DNA of 64,000 bases from Bin5 sp965204705 (GTDB taxonomy: Bacteria; Chloroflexota; Anaerolineae; Caldilineales; Caldilineaceae): NCBI GenBank assembly GCA_965204705.1, contig OZ242006.1, positions 248,001 to 312,000 of the forward strand. Reading direction: 5' to 3'. Position numbers and translations under genes: made by a program. The notes beneath the pieces were generated by a model. The model ran no database searches and was not told where the DNA came from. It was given only the letters and a program-made list of their open reading frames with translations. Of the stretch, positions 35,407 to 44,187 are shown piece after piece; position 1 is the stretch's first letter; the number at the start of each line of letters is the position of its first letter.

Positions 35407-36399
35407 ATGTCGGCAAACAACCTGGCTGCAGCGAAATGCACAGCAATCGAAGAGCCGAATAGCAAGGCAGACTCCACCGCGCCCGCCGGAATCCCGGTAA
35501 TCGACTATGAGGGCAGCGGCTATCGACAAGACTTCTGGGAAGGCCAGGGACGCGAGTACGAGGATGCCGTCGAACGGATCGCGCTTCAGCGCCTTCTGCC
35601 CCCACAGGGAGGCCGTATCGCCGAAATTGGGGCCGGGTTTGGCCGCCTGGCCGATCTTTACCTCGGCTACGACCAGATCGTGCTCTTCGACTACAGCCGC
35701 ACGATGCTGGCCGACGCCGTACGCAGATGGGGGCACGACCCGCGCTTTGTCTTCGTCGCCGGTAATCTTTACCAGATGCCCCTGGCTGCCGGCTCGCTTG
35801 ACACGCTCGTCATGGTGCGGGTGATGCACCATCTGGCCGATGTGCCGGCCGCGCTGGCCCAGTTGCAGCCGCTTCTGCATCAAAGCAGCGCGGCTGTGTT
35901 GGAATATGCCAACAAGCGCAACCTGAAAGCGGTTCTGCGCTGGCTCACACGCCGACAGCCCTGGTCGCCGTTCGACCCGGCGCCGGTGGAGTTCGTCGCC
36001 ATGAATTTTGACTTTCATCCAGGCTGGATGGCCGCAAAAATGAAAACCGCCGGCCTGCGCGTGGAAGAACGCTTTGGCGCATCCCATTTCCGCCTGCCGG
36101 CGCTCAAGAAAAATCTGCCGGCCGATCTGCTCGCTCGTCTGGACAGCCGTCTATTTCACATCGGCGGCAAGCTCCCCCTTGCGCCCAGCATCTTCGTGCG
36201 CGCGGCTGCATCAGACGCGGCAGAGCGGCAGCAACGTGAAGCCCGTCCGGGCGAAACCGGCCCTGCACACCTGTTCCGTTGTCCGTCCTGCGCAGCCCAT
36301 CCCTTGGCTGCCACCGGCCCGACCCAGCTTCAATGTCCCTCCTGCACCCGTCAATACGGGCAAACGGATGGCATCTGGGACTTCAAGCTTCCGACGTAA
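35407..36399 (+). CDS. Class I SAM-dependent methyltransferase with C-terminal zinc-ribbon
   Basis: 330 residues from the ATG at 35407 (GGAG upstream); the frame is open from 35287 but that start lies inside a palindrome and lacks a ribosome-binding site. SAM-binding motif I is GRIAEIGAGFGRLADLYLG near residue 75, followed by FDYSRTMLADA and MVRVMHHLADVPAAL. The C-terminus has two CPSC pairs (FRCPSCAAHPL and LQCPSCTRQY) that form a Trm112-like zinc-ribbon. The substrate is unknown; such zinc-ribbons are seen in enzymes acting on RNA, lipids or quinones. Confidence 0.85.
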   Translation: MSANNLAAAKCTAIEEPNSKADSTAPAGIPVIDYEGSGYRQDFWEGQGREYEDAVERIALQRLLPPQGGRIAEIGAGFGRLADLYLGYDQIVLFDYSRTMLADAVRRWGHDPRFVFVAGNLYQMPLAAGSLDTLVMVRVMHHLADVPAALAQLQPLLHQSSAAVLEYANKRNLKAVLRWLTRRQPWSPFDPAPVEFVAMNFDFHPGWMAAKMKTAGLRVEERFGASHFRLPALKKNLPADLLARLDSRLFHIGGKLPLAPSIFVRAAASDAAERQQREARPGETGPAHLFRCPSCAAHPLAATGPTQLQCPSCTRQYGQTDGIWDFKLPT

Positions 36400-36477
36400 C
36401 CCTTTCGCAGCGTTGAGCCAGGGGTCGCGTGGGAGATGCCCCCCACACGATCTACCCCGATCGTATCCGGGCCATTT

Positions 36478-36506
36478 GAGATGTTCTCTACGGAGAGGTA
36501 CATCTC
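36478..36506. repeat. Hairpin in the rpoD upstream region
   Basis: GAGATGT, inner CTCT-ACGG-AGAG, ACATCTC form a two-part stem 115 bp before the rpoD start. No T-run follows. It could end the methyltransferase transcript or be part of the rpoD leader. Confidence 0.5.
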
Positions 36507-36620
36507 TCTATGGTAAGTTGACCATCATTTGAACATTGCTACGCGCCAACGATGACGCCTGGCCGCATCGTGTCCGGTCACCCGCGGACAGTGCTTATAA
36601 ATCTACGAAGAGAGGTGACA

Positions 36621-37874
36621 ATGGCTGAAGAAATACTTCTAACAAAGGAACTTACACAAGAGCGCAATGGGGATCTGAAAGAGTCCTTGCCCAAAAATGG
36701 CGCAGCGCAGGCCGACCTGCAGTTTTCCAATCCGCAGGAGACCCTCGCCCATCTGCTCAAACTCGGCCGCGAAAAAGGCTTTGTCAGCTACGATGAGGTG
36801 CTGCAAGTCATGCCCGAAGCCGAAAACGATGTTGAGCAATTGGATGACATCTTCGCATCCCTGTTGGATCAGGGCATCTCTGTCGGGCAGGCCAAAGAGG
36901 AAGTTCCTACCGAAGGGAAGAAGGATGCAGCCGAAGGCGCGGAAGAGGACGAATTCGATCTGAGCCAGATCGAGATCGACGACTCCATCAGCCTCTATCT
37001 CAAGGAGATCGGCCGCGTTCCCTTGCTGACCGCCGCCGAAGAGGTCGATCTTGCCAAACGCATGGAGGCCGGCCGCGATTCCCGCCAGCGCCTCAATCAA
37101 GAGCAGGTCGAATGGGAAGAGCGTGAACATCTGCTCTGGCTAGTGCGCGACGGACGCTCCGCACAGGAGCATCTGATCAAGGCGAACAGCCGCCTCGTCG
37201 TCAGCGTCGCCAAAAAGTATGTCGGCCGCGGCGTTCCCTTCCTGGACCTGATCCAGGAGGGCAATATCGGTCTAATCCGCGCCGTCAAGAAGTTCGACTA
37301 CTGCCGCGGCTACAAGTTCAGCACCTATGCCACCTGGTGGATCCGGCAAGCCGTCACGCGCGCCATCGCCGACCAGGGGCGCACGATTCGCGTGCCGGTG
37401 CATATGTACGAGCAGATCAACCGCCTGACCCGCACAAGCCGCCAGCTCGTGCAGGAGCTGGGCCGCGACCCGACCACCGAGGAGATCGCTGAGGAGCTGG
37501 GCGTCACCCCGCGCAAGGTCGAGCACATTATGCGGGTCAGCCAGCGGCCCCTCAGTCTGGAAATGCCGGTCGGAGAGGAAGAGGACAGCTACCTGGGCGA
37601 TTTTATCGAGGACGAGGACGCAGACAGCCCGCAGGACTCCGCCGGCCGTCAGATCCTGCGAGAGGTGATCGACGAAATCTTCCAGAGCCTGACCCCCCGC
37701 GAGGTGCGGATCCTGCAACTCCGCTTCGGATTGGTCGACGGCTACAACTATACGCTCGAAGAGGTCGGCAGAAAGTTCGGCGTCACACGCGAACGCATCC
37801 GCCAGATCGAGGCCCAGGCACTCAGCCGCCTGCGCCACCCCAGCCGCAGCCGCAGACTGCGCGACTACCTCTAA
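36621..37874 (+). CDS. rpoD: Primary RNA polymerase sigma factor (sigma-70)
   Basis: 417 residues from the ATG at 36621 with AGAGAGGTGA upstream. Region 1.1-like helices (30-90) and an acidic linker lead to region 1.2 (DSISLYLKEIGRVPLLTAAE), region 2 (NSRLVVSVAKKYVGRGVPFL and YKFSTYATWWIRQAVTRA, which contacts the -10 element), region 3 and region 4 (TLEEVGRKFGVTRERIRQIE, the -35 helix-turn-helix). The ending RHPSRSRRLRDYL is typical of primary sigma factors. It directs housekeeping transcription; the TTGACA/TATAAT-like promoters in this window fit its specificity. Confidence 0.96.
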   Translation: MAEEILLTKELTQERNGDLKESLPKNGAAQADLQFSNPQETLAHLLKLGREKGFVSYDEVLQVMPEAENDVEQLDDIFASLLDQGISVGQAKEEVPTEGKKDAAEGAEEDEFDLSQIEIDDSISLYLKEIGRVPLLTAAEEVDLAKRMEAGRDSRQRLNQEQVEWEEREHLLWLVRDGRSAQEHLIKANSRLVVSVAKKYVGRGVPFLDLIQEGNIGLIRAVKKFDYCRGYKFSTYATWWIRQAVTRAIADQGRTIRVPVHMYEQINRLTRTSRQLVQELGRDPTTEEIAEELGVTPRKVEHIMRVSQRPLSLEMPVGEEEDSYLGDFIEDEDADSPQDSAGRQILREVIDEIFQSLTPREVRILQLRFGLVDGYNYTLEEVGRKFGVTRERIRQIEAQALSRLRHPSRSRRLRDYL

Positions 37875-37893
37875 CGGCGAGGAGAGAGTGAAG

Positions 37894-37951
37894 AGGAGTG
37901 AGGAGTGAGAGACTGAAGCAAGTCAAGGAGATTCTCTCACTCCTCACTCCT
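37894..37951. terminator. Long perfect inverted repeat between convergent rpoD and mazG
   Basis: AGGAGTGAGGAGTGAGAGA (37894-37912) and its exact complement (37933-37951) enclose a 20-nt loop. A 19-bp perfect stem between convergent genes would act as a strong RNA hairpin from both sides, although it lacks a T-run. The arms are themselves built from GAGGAGT repeats. Confidence 0.6.
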
Positions 37952-37972
37952 GGTGTTTCTCACTTCCCGACT

Positions 37973-38311
37973 TCAGCGCACATCCCCTTCCCCGCCGATA
38001 ACGCCCCGCTCCAACCGGTCGAACAGCTTCGTAATATTCTGCTCCGCCACCTCCTCCAACGACAGGTCCAGTTCCGTACAGATCTGCGTCAGGTACCAGA
38101 GAACGTCACCCAACTCGTCTTTCAACGCCGTCCGGTCGTCCTCCGAGATGACTCCCTCTTTGTCGCGGAAAATCTTCTTGATCTTGCCCGCCACCTCACC
38201 CGCTTCATTCACCAGCCCCAACGTCGGATACACGATCGCGTGGTCTGTGTGAATCAGGCTCCATGTCTTGCGGGACTCCGTCTGATACCGGTTGAAATCG
38301 ATCGTCGCCAT
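37973..38311 (-). CDS. MazG-like nucleotide pyrophosphohydrolase
   Basis: 112 residues from the ATG at 38311 with GAGAGAGG upstream. One four-helix MazG domain: LGLVNEAGEVAGKIKK provides the first metal-binding acidic residues and KDELGDVLWYLTQI the second set. Such small proteins hydrolyse non-canonical or excess NTPs to NMP and pyrophosphate. It is convergent with rpoD and lies about 70 bp beyond the gyrB terminator, so it is its own unit. Confidence 0.87.
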   Translation of the reverse strand: MATIDFNRYQTESRKTWSLIHTDHAIVYPTLGLVNEAGEVAGKIKKIFRDKEGVISEDDRTALKDELGDVLWYLTQICTELDLSLEEVAEQNITKLFDRLERGVIGGEGDVR

Positions 38312-38397
38312 GCCTCTCTCTTTCACTGAAGGGAAGTACCTGCTCTGCCATCACGGTCCGTCAACCACTGGTGTTCACTAAAAACCAAGAACTGAAA

Positions 38398-38429
38398 ACA
38401 AAAAAGGCCCGACCGTGCAGTCGGGCCTT
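38398..38429 (-). terminator. Intrinsic terminator of gyrB
   Basis: On the minus strand AAGGCCCGAC, loop TGCACG, GTCGGGCCTT and a run of T. The 10-bp stem is perfect and ends about 50 nt after the gyrB stop. Confidence 0.92.
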
Positions 38430-38448
38430 CAGTTTGCCTTCGTCGCGG

Positions 38449-40401
38449 CTATACGTCCAGATTGCGTACCTCGTGGGCGTGCGTCTGGATGAAGCGGCGG
38501 CGGGGCGGCACACTGCTGCCCATCAGCATATCGAAGGTGCGGTTGGCCTCCGCCGCATCCTCTACCTGCACTTGCAGCAGCGTCCGGAATTCCGGGTTCA
38601 TCGTCGTGTCCCACAACTGCTCCGGGTTCATCTCGCCCAAACCCTTATAGCGCTGTTCCAGCTTGATATTCTCTGAACCCATCTCCTTCCGGATCTGGGA
38701 AAGAGCGATGTCGTTGTACACATACTGCTCCGACCGCTTTGCCTTGCCGTTCTGCCGTTCTGTGATCTGCACCTTGTACAGGGGAGGCTGCGCAATGTAC
38801 AGGTGGCCGTTTTCGACCAGGGGCCCCATATACCGGAAAAACAGCGTCAGCAGCAGCGTGCGGATGTGAGCGCCGTCCACGTCCGCATCCGTCATTACGA
38901 TGATGCGGTTATAGCGCAGGTTGTCTACGGTAAAGTCATCGCCCACGCCGGTACCCATCGCGGTGATCAGCGACTGGATCTCCTTGTTGCCCAGGATCTT
39001 GTCCAGGCTGGTGCGCTCCACATTCAGGATCTTGCCCCGCAGCGGCAGCACGGCCTGAAAACGCCGGTCTCGGCCCTGTTTGGCGCTGCCGCCTGCACTG
39101 TCTCCCTCTACAATGTAGAGTTCGCTCTCATTCGGGTCGCGGCTGGAGCAGTCTGCCAGCTTGCCGGGCAGGGTCAGGCTCTCCAGCGCGCTCTTGCGGA
39201 TGACCAGCTCGCGGGCTTTGCGGGCCGCTTCCCGGGCGCGAAAGGCCACCTGGCATTTGTCGGTGATCCGTCTGGCCTCGCGCGGGTTCTCCTCCATCCA
39301 GCTGTTGATGCCCTCGGCCACAGCCGTCTCGACGTGATAGCGCACCTCGTTGTTGAGCAGCTTCAGCTTGTTCTGCCCCTCAAACTGTGGCTCCACAGCT
39401 TTAACACTGATGATGGCGGTCATCCCTTGGCGCGTATCATCCCCACTGAAGTTGGGATCATTGTCCTTCAGAATCCCCTGCTTGCGGGCATAGTCGTTGA
39501 TCTGCCGCGTCAGCGCAGCGCGCAGGCCGGTCAGATGGGTGCCGCCGTCGGGCGTGTTGATCGTGTTGGCAAAGGCGAAGATCGATTCATTGTAGCCCTC
39601 TGTGTACTGGATGGCCACCTCCACATGGGTCGTATCGACCTGCATGTCAACGTAGACCGGCTCGTGCAGAACGGTCCGGTTCTTGTTGAGATAGCGCACG
39701 AAAGTCTGCACGCCGCCCTCAAAATAGAAGCTGATCTCGCGCGGCGCCTCCCCGCGTTCATCGACAAAATGCAGATCGATACCGCGTGTCAGGAAGGCCA
39801 TCTCCCGAAAACGGGTCACCAGCGTCTGCCAGTCATATTCGAGAACGTCGAATATCGTATCGTCGCGCAGAAAACGTTGGATCGTGCCTGTCTCGCCGCG
39901 CTTACATTTGCCCACTTGCTCCAGTTCGGTCACCGGCACGCCGCGTTCAAAGCGCTGCCGCCAGACTTTCCCGTCCCGCTTGACCTCCGTCTCCATCCAC
40001 GTGCTCAGCGCGTTGACCGCGCTCACGCCGACGCCATGCAGACCGCCGGAAACCTTGTAGCCGACATCGCCGAACTTGCCGCCGGCGTGCAGCTTTGTCA
40101 TCACCACCGTCAGCGCCGGCAGGCCGGTCTGCTTCTGTGTACCCACTGGGATGCCGGCGCCGTTGTCCTCTACGGTGACACTCTCGTCCTTGTGGATAGT
40201 CACCACGATATTATCGCAGCGGCCCTGCATCGCCTCGTCGATGGCGTTATCCACTACTTCGTACACCATGTGGTGCAGGGCTTTTGTATCGGTCCCGCCA
40301 ATGTACATGCCGGGCCGCTTCCGCACCGCCTCCAGGCCTTCCAGCACCTGAATCTGGTCGGCGCCATAAACGAAGTTCTGCTTGTTCATCTTTTCTGCCA
40401 C
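38449..40401 (-). CDS. gyrB: DNA gyrase subunit B
   Basis: 650 residues from the GTG at 40401, with GGAGG upstream. GHKL ATPase domain: VLEGLEAVRKRPGMYIG, YEVVDNAIDEAM, VEDNGAGIPVG and VSGGLHGVGVSAVNALS. Transducer domain, then the TOPRIM domain with LYIVEGDSAGGSAKQGRDR and DADVDGAHIRTLLLT. The C-terminal block ends with RRRFIQTHAHEVRNLDV, the usual gyrase ending. With GyrA it introduces negative supercoils. No recF, dnaA or dnaN gene is next to it, so this is not the classical origin cluster. Confidence 0.96.
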   Translation of the reverse strand: MAEKMNKQNFVYGADQIQVLEGLEAVRKRPGMYIGGTDTKALHHMVYEVVDNAIDEAMQGRCDNIVVTIHKDESVTVEDNGAGIPVGTQKQTGLPALTVVMTKLHAGGKFGDVGYKVSGGLHGVGVSAVNALSTWMETEVKRDGKVWRQRFERGVPVTELEQVGKCKRGETGTIQRFLRDDTIFDVLEYDWQTLVTRFREMAFLTRGIDLHFVDERGEAPREISFYFEGGVQTFVRYLNKNRTVLHEPVYVDMQVDTTHVEVAIQYTEGYNESIFAFANTINTPDGGTHLTGLRAALTRQINDYARKQGILKDNDPNFSGDDTRQGMTAIISVKAVEPQFEGQNKLKLLNNEVRYHVETAVAEGINSWMEENPREARRITDKCQVAFRAREAARKARELVIRKSALESLTLPGKLADCSSRDPNESELYIVEGDSAGGSAKQGRDRRFQAVLPLRGKILNVERTSLDKILGNKEIQSLITAMGTGVGDDFTVDNLRYNRIIVMTDADVDGAHIRTLLLTLFFRYMGPLVENGHLYIAQPPLYKVQITERQNGKAKRSEQYVYNDIALSQIRKEMGSENIKLEQRYKGLGEMNPEQLWDTTMNPEFRTLLQVQVEDAAEANRTFDMLMGSSVPPRRRFIQTHAHEVRNLDV

Positions 40402-40576
40402 GTATACCTCCGGTCGTTTCAGACGAGGCCGCTGCCCGTTTCAGAGCATTCAGCCCCAATACATCATCGTTGGTTACGGTTGCCCGTTCTGAGCTTGTCG
40501 TCAAGCCGGGTCGGTCGGTGTCTGCCGAAAGAAGATCGGGGAGCGTCCGCAACACTACCCTCACGCCGACAATGTG

Positions 40577-41542
40577 TCAGGCAAAACTTTCCGATTCTTC
40601 CTGCTGCATCGCCAGGATGCGCGTCCGGTAAAAGACCAGCAGTGACATCGCCAGCCCCGTGCCGATGAAGGTGTTCCCCAATGTGGCCAATGCCACGCCC
40701 AGCGTATGCCACTGGGTAATCTGGCGGAACAGCAACCCCATTCCCGTCGAAATCAGCGTTGTCAGCAGAACAAAGCCGACGGTGTGCCAGAAGTTTTTGC
40801 GCACCAGGTGAATGCTGCGGCGCACCGCGCTCCCAATCGCCAGGTCGTCCAGCACCAGCGCCGTCGTCACAAAATAGAGATAGAGCAGGATCACCATTAT
40901 CAGGCCGCCGAACAGGAACAACGCCCCGGATCCTAACACCGGGCTGATCAGCGCCAGCACTGTGACCCCTATCACACCTGGAATGTAGATCATCAGCAGG
41001 CCGAGGCCGAAGAAGACCAGGAAACCGATCGTGCGCAGCCAGTGGCGGACGATGCGGCCCGCCAGTATGTTGAGCGAGAGCGTCTTCTGTGCTTCCCCGA
41101 TCGGCAGATTTTGGGCCAGCAGATTCATATAGGTCGCGCCGATCAGCAGGCCGGCCAGGCCAAAGAGCAGTGACAGCAGGCCGGCGCCGCCGATCGAGTC
41201 CACTTCGACGCTGGGATGGCTTCCCTTAATCCCGGGCAGCGTCGCCAGCAGGCTGGGCACATGATACAGCAGGCCGTTGACCAGAAATTGCGCCAGATTG
41301 CTCGTCTCACCGAACACTTGGAGCAGCTCGCTCATCTGGTCCAGCGCAAACGGGCTCTCCTCCGCCAGTTGCGGATCCGCTGCCAGCTCGGTGTAAAAAT
41401 CGGCCAGCCTTCCCAGCAAAGGGCTGATGCTCCAACGCGGCAAGACCCACAACACCGCGTCCAGCAGGAGCGGCAACAGCAGCAGGCCGGGTCGCTGGCT
41501 GACAAAGCGGTAACCGGTTGAAATACTGTCTATGATACCCAC
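40577..41542 (-). CDS. Polytopic membrane protein of unknown function
   Basis: 321 residues from a GTG at 41542 with AGGGAAG upstream. Six or so hydrophobic segments; the N-terminus reads SISTGYRFVSQRPGLLLLPL, and a cytoplasmic loop near residue 240 reads AIGSAVRRSIHLVRKNFWHT, a pattern seen in glycerophosphoryl-diesterase-type membrane domains and related proteins of unknown role. It lies 175 bp upstream of gyrB on the same strand. I cannot name a function. Confidence 0.8.
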   Translation of the reverse strand: MGIIDSISTGYRFVSQRPGLLLLPLLLDAVLWVLPRWSISPLLGRLADFYTELAADPQLAEESPFALDQMSELLQVFGETSNLAQFLVNGLLYHVPSLLATLPGIKGSHPSVEVDSIGGAGLLSLLFGLAGLLIGATYMNLLAQNLPIGEAQKTLSLNILAGRIVRHWLRTIGFLVFFGLGLLMIYIPGVIGVTVLALISPVLGSGALFLFGGLIMVILLYLYFVTTALVLDDLAIGSAVRRSIHLVRKNFWHTVGFVLLTTLISTGMGLLFRQITQWHTLGVALATLGNTFIGTGLAMSLLVFYRTRILAMQQEESESFA

Positions 41543-41919
41543 AAACGCTTCCCTGTTCGGCCGGACAAACTCCTCTCTAGTCCGTCCTCAAATTGGCGTT
41601 TTCGCGGTACAGTTTAGCCTTCTGATTTTATCACATTGGCCGAAAATTGGCGAACGACAGCGGCCCACTTCTTCGATCACAAAGCCTCCAATACTGCTCT
41701 GTAAACGGATTAGACGCGAAGGGTAGACCGTTCTACAATTGACTGACCGGTGATCAGTGTGTCTGATGATAGATCGGGAAAATCGTACTCGACAGACAGG
41801 GTCTTTGGCGGGTCAGTCAGCGATTTTCTTGCAGGCGCAACCTGGTTCCGCGGGACTCAACTTGACGCAACGTCCGCACTGTGCAGTAACCGCACTGCGC
41901 AACGACCAAAGGAGAAAGC
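41543..41919. other. Divergent spacer between the membrane protein gene and murA
   Basis: 377 bp with no convincing gene. TTGACT at 41737 is a possible -35 box for murA, but no good -10 box follows at the right distance. No inverted repeat stands out. Confidence 0.5.
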
Positions 41920-43236
41920 ATGGCCTCATTTGCTATCCAGGGCGGCCACCGCCTCGACGGGACTGTCAATGTCAGCGGCAACAAGAACGCTTCTTTCCCC
42001 CTCATCGCCGCATCTTTGCTAACCGACGAGACGGTCACCCTGGAGAATGTCCCGCAGATCGACGACATTGCCACAATGCTGACCATTCTGGAGGGCCTGG
42101 GTGTTGACGTGCGCAAAGAGGGCAGCCGGCTGACGCTGCGCGCCGACAAGCTGCACGGACACGCGCCGGACCCGCGGCTGTTCGGGCGCATCCGCGGCGG
42201 GCTGAACCTGATGGGGCCTCTCCTGGCCCGACGGGGCGCATTCCAGGTCGAGGGCGAGGCCGGCGGGGATGACATCGGCCGCCGCCGCATCGACACCCAC
42301 CTGCTGGTCTTCGACCAGCTGGGCGCCTCCTTCGCCCGCCCCAACAGCGGTCGCTTCGAGCTGACATCAACCGGCAGACTGCGCGGCGCCGATATCCTGC
42401 TGGACGAAGCATCCGTGACCGCCACGCAGAACGCCGTTATGGCCGCTTCCCTGGCCGAGGGCACGACCATTTTGCGCAATACCGCCAGCGAACCGCACGT
42501 GCAGGAGCTGTGCCGCCTGCTGGTGGCTATGGGCTGCCCCATTGAAGGAATCGGCAGCAACACGCTGCACGTCCACGGCCAGGACCGGCTCCACGGCGCC
42601 AGCGCCACCGTCGGCCCGGACTACATGGAGGTCGGCAGCTTCATCGGTCTCGGCGCCATCACCCGCGGCGAGTTGCGGATCGCCAACGTGGCCCCGGACC
42701 ATCTGCGTATGCTGGAAATGGTCTTCTGCCAGCGGCTGGGCGTGCAAATGCACCTGCAGGAGGACCCCCAGGCCGCGCTCACCGGCTATTCACTCCTGCT
42801 GCCGGACGACCAGGACCTGCGCGTCCGGCCCGACTTCGGCGGCGCCATCCCCAAGATCGACGACGCCCCCTGGCCGGCCTTCCCGCCCGACGTGTTGAGC
42901 ATCGCCGTTGTCGTCGCCAGTCAGGCCCAGGGCACCGTCCTGATTCACGAGAAGATGTTCGAGAGCCGCCTCTATTTTGTCGACAAGCTGGTGGCGATGG
43001 GCGCGCAGATCATCGTCTGCGACCCCCACCGCATTGTCGTCGTCGGCCCGTCACAGCTTGTCGGCCAGGAGGTCAGCAGCCCCGACATCCGCGCCGGCAT
43101 GGCGCTCGTCCTCGCCGCGCTCAGCGCCGAGGGCCGCACGCTCATCGGCAATATCGAACAGATCGATCGTGGATACCAGCGAGTGGATGAAAAGCTGCGC
43201 GCCGTCGGCGCCCACATCGAACGCACAGACACCTGA
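41920..43236 (+). CDS. murA: UDP-N-acetylglucosamine 1-carboxyvinyltransferase with Asp at the catalytic Cys position
   Basis: 438 residues, AGGAG upstream. EPSP-synthase fold with LDGTVNVSGNKNASFPLIAA (active-site Lys), TLENVPQIDDI, YMEVGSFIGLGAITRG, AFPPDVLS (Asp that takes part in catalysis) and the late SPDIRAGMALVLAALSAEG. The loop that usually carries the catalytic Cys (GGCxIG) reads GEAGGDDIGRRRIDTH, so residue 117 is Asp. In Mycobacterium, Chlamydia and Borrelia the same change leaves the enzyme active but insensitive to fosfomycin. It makes the first committed step of peptidoglycan synthesis. Confidence 0.92.
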   Translation: MASFAIQGGHRLDGTVNVSGNKNASFPLIAASLLTDETVTLENVPQIDDIATMLTILEGLGVDVRKEGSRLTLRADKLHGHAPDPRLFGRIRGGLNLMGPLLARRGAFQVEGEAGGDDIGRRRIDTHLLVFDQLGASFARPNSGRFELTSTGRLRGADILLDEASVTATQNAVMAASLAEGTTILRNTASEPHVQELCRLLVAMGCPIEGIGSNTLHVHGQDRLHGASATVGPDYMEVGSFIGLGAITRGELRIANVAPDHLRMLEMVFCQRLGVQMHLQEDPQAALTGYSLLLPDDQDLRVRPDFGGAIPKIDDAPWPAFPPDVLSIAVVVASQAQGTVLIHEKMFESRLYFVDKLVAMGAQIIVCDPHRIVVVGPSQLVGQEVSSPDIRAGMALVLAALSAEGRTLIGNIEQIDRGYQRVDEKLRAVGAHIERTDT

Positions 43237-43329
43237 CGCAAGTGACCGCGGATCACGAACCACTGGGGCCCTATCTAGGTACCGTTCGAAATAGTCCCCT
43301 GATGGTTCCCCCGCTCCCGCGAAGATAGA

Positions 43330-43606
43330 GCCTTCTCTGAACCATCCGCACACGACGCGGCCGAGGTCATCGACCTGCTGCGGGGGTTGGCGTTGCCCGT
43401 CATCTTTGGCGCCTCCTTTGCCCCGTCATCGGTCACGGAGCAGATAAGCCGCGAAGCAGACGTCCCCATCTGCATGATCGATGACTACGGTCTGCCCGGC
43501 GAACCGGGTGACCCTGAGCACGCTAACATCAATATGTGGGACAAAACATAAAGACGTTGGCCGAAGCTCTCTTGGCGGCGACGGCTCGTTGGTGGACCAT
43601 TATCGA
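43330..43606 (+). pseudogene. C-terminal remnant of a TroA/ZnuA-type metal-binding protein gene
   Basis: A frame from about 43330 encodes EPSAHDAAEVIDLLRGLALP, VIFGASFAPSSVTEQISREA and YGLPGEPGDPEHANINMWDK, which follow the C-terminal lobe of metal-binding ABC lipoproteins. After a TAA at about 43550 the text continues in another frame as IKTLAEALLAATAR, the expected final helix. The N-terminal two thirds are absent. It lies directly upstream of the decayed regulator copy A and resembles the C-terminus of the intact protein at 48859, but is not a recent copy of it. Confidence 0.65.
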
Positions 43607-43763
43607 CACCCGCAACGTGCCGGACACGGAGCAAATAAGCCAAGCAGCAGGCGCGCCTCGACGAAAAAGAGCTGTGGAGCATGTGGAGATTTTCAGTCTC
43701 GAGGACAGGCTGGTACGGTCAACAGGAGTGATGGGAATGGGGGAACCTGACGGGAATCCGGTA

Positions 43764-43792
43764 TTGACACGGCCGTCGGCTTGTGCTATACT
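43764..43792 (+). promoter_or_regulatory. Promoter of regulator cassette A
   Basis: TTGACA (43764-43769), 17-bp spacer, TATACT (43787-43792), preceded by an extended TGC. It matches the corresponding promoter of cassette B almost base for base. The operator at 43798 overlaps the expected start of transcription. Confidence 0.8.
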
Positions 43793-43797
43793 GATCC

Positions 43798-43819
43798 CTG
43801 TTGCGAATTTTTGCAACAG
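43798..43819. promoter_or_regulatory. Palindromic operator A (candidate Fur/Zur box)
   Basis: CTGTTGCGAATTTTTGCAACAG: nine of eleven symmetric positions pair. It is placed at the transcription start, where a bound repressor would block initiation. Related palindromes lie at the same place in cassettes B and C. Confidence 0.65.
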
Positions 43820-43830
43820 AAAAAATTATC

Positions 43831-44137
43831 AACTCCCGCAATTTCACAGAGAACAGTCGGAAGTTACGCAAACCCGGGTACCGGGTAACGCCCCAACGCC
43901 AACTCAATCCTGGACGCCGTCTGTCAACTCGGTGGATTCGTCACGTCCGAAGCCGTGTACGCCCATGTACACCGCACCGCTCCCACGCTGAGCCGGGCGA
44001 CTGTCTACCGGGTACTGCACTTTCTGACAGAATAGCGCATCATGGCGATGGATACCCAATATGACTTTGAGATCGATGTAAGTCATGTCTCATTTTCTGG
44101 GCACTGCACCGACTGCCGTAACTCTGCCGGCGCCTGA
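43831..44137 (+). pseudogene. Decayed Fur/Zur-family regulator gene, copy A
   Basis: Nearly every segment of the intact gene at 56905 can be followed here at the DNA level: GGTACCGGGTAACGCCCCAA corresponds to the helix-turn-helix start, CACGCTGAGCCGGGCGACTG to the recognition helix region, and CATGTCTCATTTTCTGGGCA to the C-terminus. The start codon is lost, frames shift, and a 132-bp block that encodes the His/Cys metal site is gone. The deletion lies between two CCTGGCGATGG copies that are present in the intact gene. Promoter and operator remain intact and now face the peptide-type binding-protein gene. Confidence 0.85.
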
Positions 44138-44187
44138 CGCCAATTGTGGGGGCACACGTCGCCAGCCTGGCGAAAGGGTACTCGCAG

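Noticed and set aside
38803..40668. 621-codon open frame on the plus strand
   Set aside because: Antisense to gyrB, whose motifs are unambiguous.
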